This document shows, piece after piece, positions 23,491 to 28,907 of a DNA stretch of 28,907 bases. The stretch's first letter is position 1. Each line of letters opens with the position of its first letter. Below the pieces are notes generated by a model, which was not told the DNA's origin, ran no database searches, and saw only the letters and a program-made list of their open reading frames with translations. Origin of the DNA: a bacterium (GTDB lineage Bacteria > JAJVIF01 > JAGGVT01). The stretch spans positions 1 to 28,907 of the forward strand of contig JAGGVT010000039.1 in the NCBI GenBank assembly GCA_021157815.1, given 5' to 3'. Position numbers and translations under genes: made by a program.

Positions 23491-23559
23491 GAGCTGTTAT
23501 CAAAACTTGATGAAGAAGACTTAAATGAAGATTTTATCAGCCTAAATGTGGGGTTTTGA
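23470..23559 (+). CDS. Possible small acidic ORF (29 residues) just before cheR
   Basis: A TTG at 23470 opens FDKERSELLSKLDEEDLNEDF..., ending in TGA directly against the cheR ATG (TGAATG). Its acidic, helix-prone composition looks protein-like, and direct abutment would couple it to cheR. The weak start (TTG inside a stem, only AAGAG upstream) argues against. A different 22-codon ATG frame at 23456 also exists. It may be a real microprotein, a leader for cheR translation, or the remains of a longer gene. Confidence 0.25.
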   Translation: MFDKERSELLSKLDEEDLNEDFISLNVGF

Positions 23560-24405
23560 ATGGTATCAACCGTATTGCATATTGATGATTTAACAGAACG
23601 GCAATTCAAAGAGATAAGCTTGTTGGTTAAGAGCATGGCTGGCATCAATCTTGGCATAGGCAAGATGGAACTTGTTAAATCCAGGTTGAATAAACGCCTC
23701 CGTGAGCTTGGTATGAGAAACTACAAGGAATATATCGAGTATCTCAAAACAATAGCTGATGAAGATGAATTTATATTGATGCTTGATGCGATTTCGACCA
23801 ACCTGACAAGTTTCTTCCGTGAAGCGGACCATTTTGAATACCTTGCGAACAATATATTAAAGCAAAAGGTTGCCAGCGCCAGCCAAACGGGACATAAGAT
23901 CCGAATGTGGAGCGCAGGTTGCTCATCAGGCGAGGAACCTTACACGTTAGGTATTGTTATTAACGAAAAGATTCCAAATCTGAAAGCATGGGATGTGAAA
24001 ATTCTTGCAACCGATCTTTCAACAAAAGTACTGAAAAAAGCAAAAGAAGGCATCTATGATGAGGATCGAATCAAAACAATTCCAGCAATGATGAGATCCA
24101 GATATTTAACATGCATTAAGAAGAAAAAACCACGTATCTATCGAGTTAACAGCAAACTGACCAGTTTGGTTCATTTTGCCCGGTTGAATCTTATGGAACA
24201 ATGGCCCATGAAAGGCCCGTTTGATGTAATTTTCTGCCGTAATGTAATGATCTATTTCGATAAGGAAACTCAAGAGACGCTTATCAACAGGTATTACGAT
24301 CTGCTTGGTCCTGGAGGAACGCTCTTTACGGGACATTCGGAAAGCCTTGCAGGTGTAAAGCATCAATTTAATTACATAAAAGCTACTGTTTATGAGAAAC
24401 GCTAA
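23560..24405 (+). CDS. cheR: Chemotaxis protein methyltransferase CheR
   Basis: CheR transfers methyl groups from S-adenosylmethionine to glutamates of the receptor. The 281-residue protein has the N-terminal helical domain with SRLNKRLRELG and STNLTSFFREADHF (79-92), then the methyltransferase domain with SAGCSSGEEPYTLGIV (118-133), LATDLS (149-154) and FCRNVMIYF (225-233), and ends with GHSESL. It lacks C-terminal TPR repeats. ATG follows a GTGGGG stretch. It is of standard length and looks active. Confidence 0.97.
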   Translation: MVSTVLHIDDLTERQFKEISLLVKSMAGINLGIGKMELVKSRLNKRLRELGMRNYKEYIEYLKTIADEDEFILMLDAISTNLTSFFREADHFEYLANNILKQKVASASQTGHKIRMWSAGCSSGEEPYTLGIVINEKIPNLKAWDVKILATDLSTKVLKKAKEGIYDEDRIKTIPAMMRSRYLTCIKKKKPRIYRVNSKLTSLVHFARLNLMEQWPMKGPFDVIFCRNVMIYFDKETQETLINRYYDLLGPGGTLFTGHSESLAGVKHQFNYIKATVYEKR

Positions 24406-24429
24406 CTTTATGGAGTTAGAGAGAAAACA

Positions 24430-24906
24430 ATGAAGCACATTGTCGGAGTAGCAGATATGAAGATTTCAAAGCAGCCTGGTGATATTGTCGTCACACATGC
24501 ACTGGGGAGTTGCCTGGGCATTACAGCTTACGATCCAGTGTCGTGTGTTGGCGGTATTTTTCATGTCATGCTCCCAAACTCGGAAGTGAATCCTGAAAAG
24601 GCAAAGACAAATCCTTATATGTTTGTTGATAAGGGAACTCCGGCGTTCTTTAAAAAACTCTATTCTACGGGCGCTGACAAAAAGCGAATAATTGTAAAAG
24701 TGGCGGGAGGAGCCGCACTTGGAAGTGGTGATGATTTCTTTGCAATAGGCAAACGTAATTTTGTAATGTTGAGAAAATTGTTCTGGAAAAACGGAATCAT
24801 GATAAGTGGCGAGGATGTAGGCGGAAGTATTTCAAGAACATTATACCTTGATATCAGTAACGGAAGAACATGGTTGAGTTCAGGAGGCCGTGAATGGGAC
24901 CTATGA
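24430..24906 (+). CDS. cheD: Chemoreceptor glutamine deamidase CheD
   Basis: CheD deamidates receptor glutamines and, in several bacteria, binds CheC/CheX-type phosphatases. The 158-residue protein keeps the catalytic set Thr22, Cys28 (in LGSCLGI) and His45 (in GGIFHVMLP), matching the T. maritima enzyme with an offset of one. C-terminal parts include KVAGGAAL and IGKRNFVMLRKLFWKNGI, also family-typical. The 3' end overlaps the next gene by 13 bases. Confidence 0.95.
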   Translation: MKHIVGVADMKISKQPGDIVVTHALGSCLGITAYDPVSCVGGIFHVMLPNSEVNPEKAKTNPYMFVDKGTPAFFKKLYSTGADKKRIIVKVAGGAALGSGDDFFAIGKRNFVMLRKLFWKNGIMISGEDVGGSISRTLYLDISNGRTWLSSGGREWDL

Positions 24907-25742
24907 TAATAACAATAGACATGGCGGAAATAGACAGTCTGGCGCCAATGCCGGCTTCTGTTGTCAAACTGACACAGATGGTCAGCAATCCGGATTCCGG
25001 AGTTCATGATATTGCCCGTGTTGTTGAACTGGATCAGGCGTTGACAGCTAATGTTTTAAGATCGGCAAATTCAGCATTAAGCGCATCAAGAACCAAGATA
25101 ACAACGGTGAAAAACGCTGTTGTTCGTCTCGGTACAGCCCAGATTCTAAAGTTGGCGGTTGGTCAACAGGTGGTAAGCGCAATGAGTGAGGAGTTCACCG
25201 GCTATGGATTATGTGAGCATGAGCTATGGCGTCACAGTGTGGCATCAGCGCTGGCATCGGAGAGTATCGGCAAATATGCATCCGTACCAATTCCCGGTAT
25301 CTCATTCACTGCGGCTTTGCTTCATGATATTGGAAAACTTCTTTTGGAACGGCATCTGAATGCTGAAGTTACCGAATTGATGCTGTCCATGATTGAGGAC
25401 AAGGGAATAACCTGGCTTGAAGCGGAACACAGGATTCTTGGAACCGATCATACCGAGGTGGGAGCAGCTATAGCACGCCACTGGAATTTCCCTGATGAGT
25501 TGGTTCTTGCTATCGAACACCACCACGATCCGGATCCAATGTCGAATACACTCCTTGACGTGGTTCACATTTCAAATTCAATCGCCAAGCTGATAGGTGT
25601 AGGTCTTGGAGCTGAACAGATGCATTCGAATGTCAGCAAAGCTGCAGCTGAGCGTTTGGGATTAAGCCAGACGGATATGGAATCGTTATGTGCAAAAGTC
25701 AAGGATGATCTTATAGAGTCGGAAAAGCAATACAAGGAGTAG
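24894..25742 (+). CDS. HDOD-domain signalling protein
   Basis: 282 residues with an HDOD domain (about 14-215): LAPMPASVVKLTQMVSNP, a DQALTANVLRSANSA segment, and ALLHDIGKLLLE, where the HD pair (144-145) is kept, unlike in many HDOD proteins. A region like IEHHHDPD (about 202-209) resembles HD-superfamily metal ligands. HDOD proteins take part in signalling, often next to chemotaxis genes, and most have no demonstrated enzyme activity. ATG at 24894 has AGGAGG six bases upstream, and overlaps the cheD end, so translation is coupled. The role within the pathway is unknown. Confidence 0.9.
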   Translation: MGPMIITIDMAEIDSLAPMPASVVKLTQMVSNPDSGVHDIARVVELDQALTANVLRSANSALSASRTKITTVKNAVVRLGTAQILKLAVGQQVVSAMSEEFTGYGLCEHELWRHSVASALASESIGKYASVPIPGISFTAALLHDIGKLLLERHLNAEVTELMLSMIEDKGITWLEAEHRILGTDHTEVGAAIARHWNFPDELVLAIEHHHDPDPMSNTLLDVVHISNSIAKLIGVGLGAEQMHSNVSKAAAERLGLSQTDMESLCAKVKDDLIESEKQYKE

Positions 25743-25746
25743 GACT

Positions 25747-26637
25747 ATGGGACTCAACGTATTGATAGTGGATGACAGCTCAGTCATGAGATCAATGGTT
25801 AAAAAAACCATTAAAATGAGCGGTGTTCCGGTAACAGAATTCTTCCAGGCTGAAAACGGAAAGGTTGGACTGGATGTTCTGGAGCGCGAATGGGTTGATG
25901 TCATTTTTGCGGATATCAACATGCCTGTTATGAATGGCATGGAGATGATTGACAACATTCGAAATAACAACGAACAAAAGGAAATTCCGATAATTGTGAT
26001 TTCAACAGAATCAAGCACTACGCGAATTCAGGAAATTACAGAAAAAGGTGTGCATTTTATTCATAAGCCTTTCACACCTGAAAAACTCAGGGAAGTCATC
26101 AACGATATTCTTGGCGATCTCGCTTTCAGAGTGCAGGTAAGCGAAAAGCAGCTTGTGAAGGTCGCTGCGAATGTGCTTGAAACCATGGCTTTTGCTTTCC
26201 TTGATACAAGTGATGGAAAAGAGTCTGACAGTACGGAATTTAAAAGCGCAACGGTTCAGTACCATGGGCCGTTTAGCGGTATTGTTATTCTGGCAATATC
26301 AAATCAGGCGTTATCTGAGTTTGCAAAAAATATGCTGTGCCAGGATGATGAAGATGAAGTAACGCAACAACAAGAAGACGACGCTCTTTGCGAACTCACA
26401 AATGTTGTCTGCGGAAATCTTCTCTCTGACCTTGCTGGTCCTGAACCTGTATTTAATCTGGACGCTCCTCAGATTTTGCCGGGAGAAGAAACAGTATCCA
26501 CAGTTGAATTATCCGGTGATGTAACAAGTACAAGGCTTCAGTTGGATAACGGATGGGCTGAATTGACAGTAGCTATTGTTAACCAGGACTCTGTAAACCG
26601 GAATGAAGCATCTGAACCAGATGAGGATTCATTTTGA
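25747..26637 (+). CDS. Response regulator fused to a CheX-like phosphatase domain
   Basis: The N-terminal receiver (1-125) has the acidic pair Asp9/Asp10, phospho-acceptor Asp56 (FADINMP) and Lys107 (HKPF), so it should be phosphorylated. The C-terminal part (about 126-280) resembles CheX/CheC: the segment DALCELTNVVCGNLLSDL carries the E..N...GN pattern of the phosphatase helix. A plausible job is a phosphate sink or a phosphatase whose activity depends on its own receiver. Acidic stretches (QDDEDEVTQQQEDD and the C-terminal tail) are present. ATG follows AAGGAG; it lies four bases after the HDOD gene. Confidence 0.85.
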   Translation: MGLNVLIVDDSSVMRSMVKKTIKMSGVPVTEFFQAENGKVGLDVLEREWVDVIFADINMPVMNGMEMIDNIRNNNEQKEIPIIVISTESSTTRIQEITEKGVHFIHKPFTPEKLREVINDILGDLAFRVQVSEKQLVKVAANVLETMAFAFLDTSDGKESDSTEFKSATVQYHGPFSGIVILAISNQALSEFAKNMLCQDDEDEVTQQQEDDALCELTNVVCGNLLSDLAGPEPVFNLDAPQILPGEETVSTVELSGDVTSTRLQLDNGWAELTVAIVNQDSVNRNEASEPDEDSF

Positions 26638-26655
26638 AAAGAGCTGGAGGAGAAT

Positions 26656-27699
26656 ATGATTAGAGTACTGATAGTTGATGATTCTGCGGTTGTTCGCAAA
26701 ATTCTCAAGGAAAAACTTGAGAAAGCGAATGATATTGAAGTTATTGGAACCGCAACAGACCCGTATATTGCACGAGATAAGATTGTCCAGCTAAAACCCG
26801 ATGTTGTTACACTGGATATCGAAATGCCGCGCATGGATGGCTTAACGTTCCTTGGTAAACTCATGAAACATTTTCCCCTGCCTGTTATTGTTGTCAGTTC
26901 ACTTTCACCTGAGGGCAGCGCTACAGCCCTTCGCGCTTTGGAACTCGGCGCGGTTGAGGTTGTCGGGAAACCGGGATCATCATATTCACTGGATAAAATT
27001 TCCAGTTTGTTAATAAATAAAATCCGAATAGCATCGAAAGCCCGATATCGTAATTTCGGCAAATCCAATAAACTATCAACCGTATCAGGAGCGGAATTAT
27101 CTCGCATAGAGACAACAAATAAAATCCTTGCTATTGGAGCATCAACGGGTGGAACAGAAGCGATTAACAGAGTCATGATTCAACTTCCTCCAACAACGCC
27201 GGGAACACTAATCGTTCAGCATATGCCTGAAAACTTTACCAAAGCATTTGCTGAACGCCTGAATAAAAACTGCCAGATGGAAGTTCGTGAGGCCTCAGGC
27301 AGGGAGATCATGCGTCCGGGATTGGCTTTACTCGCACCGGGTAACAAGCATTTGGTTATTATGCGTAATGGCGCCCAATATATTGCTCATATAAAAGATG
27401 GTCCTGAGGTCTTTCATCAGCGGCCAAGTGTAGAGGTGCTGTTCAATTCAGTAGCAAAGCATGTTGGTGTTAATGCGGTTGGTGTAATTATGACAGGAAT
27501 GGGAGCGGATGGAGGCAAGGGACTTCTTGCCATGAAAGAAGCCGGCGCTAGTACAATCGCGCAGGATGAGGATTCATGTGTTGTATGGGGCATGCCTAAA
27601 GTTGCGATCGATCTGGGGGCCGCGGGAAAAGTAATGTCGCTTGACAGAATTCCACAGGGAATTATGCATGCTTTTGGTTCATTAAAGCGTAAGGTGTAA
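26656..27699 (+). CDS. cheB: Chemotaxis response regulator protein-glutamate methylesterase CheB
   Basis: CheB removes methyl groups from receptors (and can deamidate) when phosphorylated. The 347-residue protein has a receiver (1-120) with Asp8/Asp9 and phospho-site Asp54 (LDIEMPRMDG), a linker of about 30 residues, and the methylesterase domain with the catalytic triad Ser163 (GASTGG), His189 (VQHMP) and Asp285 (MTGMGADGG). All sites are intact. ATG follows GGAGGAG. Standard in length and order. Confidence 0.97.
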   Translation: MIRVLIVDDSAVVRKILKEKLEKANDIEVIGTATDPYIARDKIVQLKPDVVTLDIEMPRMDGLTFLGKLMKHFPLPVIVVSSLSPEGSATALRALELGAVEVVGKPGSSYSLDKISSLLINKIRIASKARYRNFGKSNKLSTVSGAELSRIETTNKILAIGASTGGTEAINRVMIQLPPTTPGTLIVQHMPENFTKAFAERLNKNCQMEVREASGREIMRPGLALLAPGNKHLVIMRNGAQYIAHIKDGPEVFHQRPSVEVLFNSVAKHVGVNAVGVIMTGMGADGGKGLLAMKEAGASTIAQDEDSCVVWGMPKVAIDLGAAGKVMSLDRIPQGIMHAFGSLKRKV

Positions 27700-27718
27700 C
27701 AATATTATTTAGTTAATA

Positions 27719-27744
27719 GAGATAATCTAAATTCTAATTATCTC
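27719..27744 (+). promoter_or_regulatory. Hairpin directly before the cheY ribosome binding site
   Basis: GAGATAAT (27719-27726) and ATTATCTC (27737-27744) form a perfect 8-bp stem with a 10-base loop. The second arm directly touches the GGAGG of cheY (27745-27749). It may tune cheY translation or message stability; the effect is inference. Confidence 0.4.
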
Positions 27745-27753
27745 GGAGGCGCC

Positions 27754-28113
27754 ATGAAGATTTTAATAGTTGACGACAGCAAGGCGATGCGAATGATTGT
27801 CAAGCGAACGGTTCGCAAAGCAGGATTCAATGATGCTGAATATCTTGAAGCAGAAAATGGAATCGAAGCATTGAAGACAATCGAGACATCAAAGCCTGAC
27901 ATTGTGCTTTCCGACTGGAACATGCCTGAGATGGGCGGCATGGAACTGTTGTTGGAATTGAATAAACTCAATGCAACAGTCAAGTTTGGGTTCGTGACAT
28001 CAGAGGGAAGTTTGGATATGAGGCAAAAAGCTGAGGAAGCAGGAGCATTATTCCTTATCGCAAAACCATTTAACGCAGAAACACTAAAGGATGCACTAAA
28101 AGGAATAGGATAA
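27754..28113 (+). CDS. cheY: Chemotaxis response regulator CheY
   Basis: A single receiver domain of 119 residues that, when phosphorylated by CheA, signals to the motor or another output. Asp7/Asp8, phospho-site Asp54 (LSDWNMPEMGG), Thr82 (VTSEG) and Lys104 (IAKPF) are all present. A strong GGAGG precedes the ATG. Its stop overlaps the start of cheX (TAATG). The output target is not encoded in this window. Confidence 0.95.
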   Translation: MKILIVDDSKAMRMIVKRTVRKAGFNDAEYLEAENGIEALKTIETSKPDIVLSDWNMPEMGGMELLLELNKLNATVKFGFVTSEGSLDMRQKAEEAGALFLIAKPFNAETLKDALKGIG

Positions 28114-28613
28114 TGGCACAAACAGAAATCACAACACAAGACTGGCTTGATGCTGCGATTAAAGGCATCGAAGAAACTGCAACCTGTGCACTTGGTTATG
28201 ATGGAGTAAAAATCATAAAAACATCCAACGAGTTTCCTTTAGACATGGCTGGGGCGTTTATTAGTTTGATGGGTTCACAAGTATCAATGCAATTGGGTAT
28301 TACTGCTACCAATGAAACCTGTAATTTGCTTGCCAAAGCTTTATTTGGAATGGAAAGCGATGACGAAGAACTGCCCCAGGCTGATGTTGCAGATGCTGTT
28401 GGAGAAATCGCTAACATTATGATTGGTGTGGTGAAAGGATTAATGTCAGAGAAGGAATCCAATATGCAGATCGGGTTGCCTATTTTTTTTGAAGGCAATA
28501 TTACGCTCACGGAAAAACAGGAGGTTGCAGTTGCTGAAGTTCAATTGGATTCTCTGAACACTCATATTGTAGTAATAGCTCCCAATTCGGGAGAAAAAAA
28601 GGGAGATGCTTAG
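28113..28613 (+). CDS. cheX: CheX-type CheY-phosphate phosphatase
   Basis: 166 residues forming a single CheX-like domain. The phosphatase helix is seen as DAVGEIANIMIGVVKG (94-109), with the catalytic pair Glu98 and Asn101 of the CheC/CheX/FliY family; the usual following GN is GV. Homologues dephosphorylate CheY-P and so terminate the signal. The start overlaps the cheY stop by one base, which supports a direct partnership. It is the second CheX domain in this operon besides the receiver fusion. Confidence 0.9.
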   Translation: MAQTEITTQDWLDAAIKGIEETATCALGYDGVKIIKTSNEFPLDMAGAFISLMGSQVSMQLGITATNETCNLLAKALFGMESDDEELPQADVADAVGEIANIMIGVVKGLMSEKESNMQIGLPIFFEGNITLTEKQEVAVAEVQLDSLNTHIVVIAPNSGEKKGDA

Positions 28614-28614
28614 C

Positions 28615-28907
28615 ATGGCCTATCCAATGCCTACTGCTGTGATAGTACAAAACCTGATTGCTGACTTGCTTGACAAGAAAATAGCGGTTCAAAAGTGTGA
28701 ACCGCTTGAAATCAAACCCCTTCCGGTTGTGGCAGTTGCTGCATACGAAGCTGATAAAGATGATAACAAGCTGGCTGCTTTATGCATCTGCAACATGGAA
28801 TTTGCATCAAGAATCGCCGCTGCTTTGACAATGATTCCTGAAAACATTGCGACTGAAAGCATCAAAAATGGCAAACTGGCTGATGTTCTGGATGAAAACT
28901 TCTTAGA
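28615..28907 (+). CDS. Uncharacterised chemotaxis-operon protein (3' end outside window)
   Basis: ATG at 28615, two bases after the cheX stop and preceded by GGGAG, opens 97 codons to the window edge. The visible part reads as an N-terminal helix (VIVQNLIADLLDKKIAVQ), a stretch of beta-like residues (PLPVVAVAAYEAD), then an Ala-rich helix with LCICNMEFASRIAAALTMIP and ENIATESIKNGKLADVLDENF. The order resembles CheC/CheX- or FliN-associated domains found beside chemotaxis and flagellar genes, but I cannot name the family. Function unknown; it is likely cotranscribed and may bind CheX or CheY. Confidence 0.75.
   Translation, partial: MAYPMPTAVIVQNLIADLLDKKIAVQKCEPLEIKPLPVVAVAAYEADKDDNKLAALCICNMEFASRIAAALTMIPENIATESIKNGKLADVLDENFL

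Noticed and set aside
23557-23559. TGA before cheR read as an amino acid, fusing the small frame to CheR
   Set aside because: TGA ends many genes in this window, so it is a normal stop codon here.

Overview
The window is chromosomal DNA of moderate GC content from a diderm bacterium that appears motile or surface-sensing. Peptidoglycan genes carry a meso-diaminopimelate-type MurE (DNPR motif). LspA, MurJ, TatD, Tgt and a full chemotaxis set are present. Several proteins (MraZ, RsmH, the gene between ftsI and murE) are so divergent that an uncultured or poorly sampled phylum is likely. I cannot name the phylum from sequence alone. Start codons include ATG, GTG and TTG. All genes fit the standard bacterial code.

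Left part, minus strand (1-7863): a division and cell-wall (dcw) cluster in the order mraZ, rsmH, ftsL-like, ftsI, an unrecognised gene, murE, murF (cut by the window edge). Two things break the usual compactness. About 600 bp separate ftsL from ftsI and hold a small ORF, hairpins and a miniature inverted-repeat element. An 816-bp gene of unknown function sits between ftsI and murE. Upstream of mraZ is a likely promoter followed at once by a 10-bp phased repeat array (8106-8165), which looks like a lineage-specific MraZ operator.

Middle (8674-18320): a soluble Ser/Thr protein kinase (+); rpsT with a long acidic tail (-) divergent from murJ (+), each with a clear -35/-10 promoter; a tightly overlapping minus-strand operon mscS-lspA-rluD-tgt; tatD (-); and a frameshifted IS630-type transposase remnant. 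Gene gaps here are loaded with palindromic elements: a three-copy repeat family sharing a CCCC-T8-AC core, a nested 165-bp element with a long terminal inverted repeat, and REP-like palindromes.

Right part (18591-28907, plus strand): a chemotaxis operon cheA-cheW-mcp-cheR-cheD-HDOD-(receiver+CheX)-cheB-cheY-cheX-unknown (cut by the window edge). It contains one receptor and its kinase and coupler, the methylation and deamidation enzymes, two stand-alone or fused CheX-type phosphatases and an HDOD protein. CheA has an extra N-terminal region and a two-repeat module where the P2 domain normally lies. Short stem-loops sit in several intercistronic gaps.
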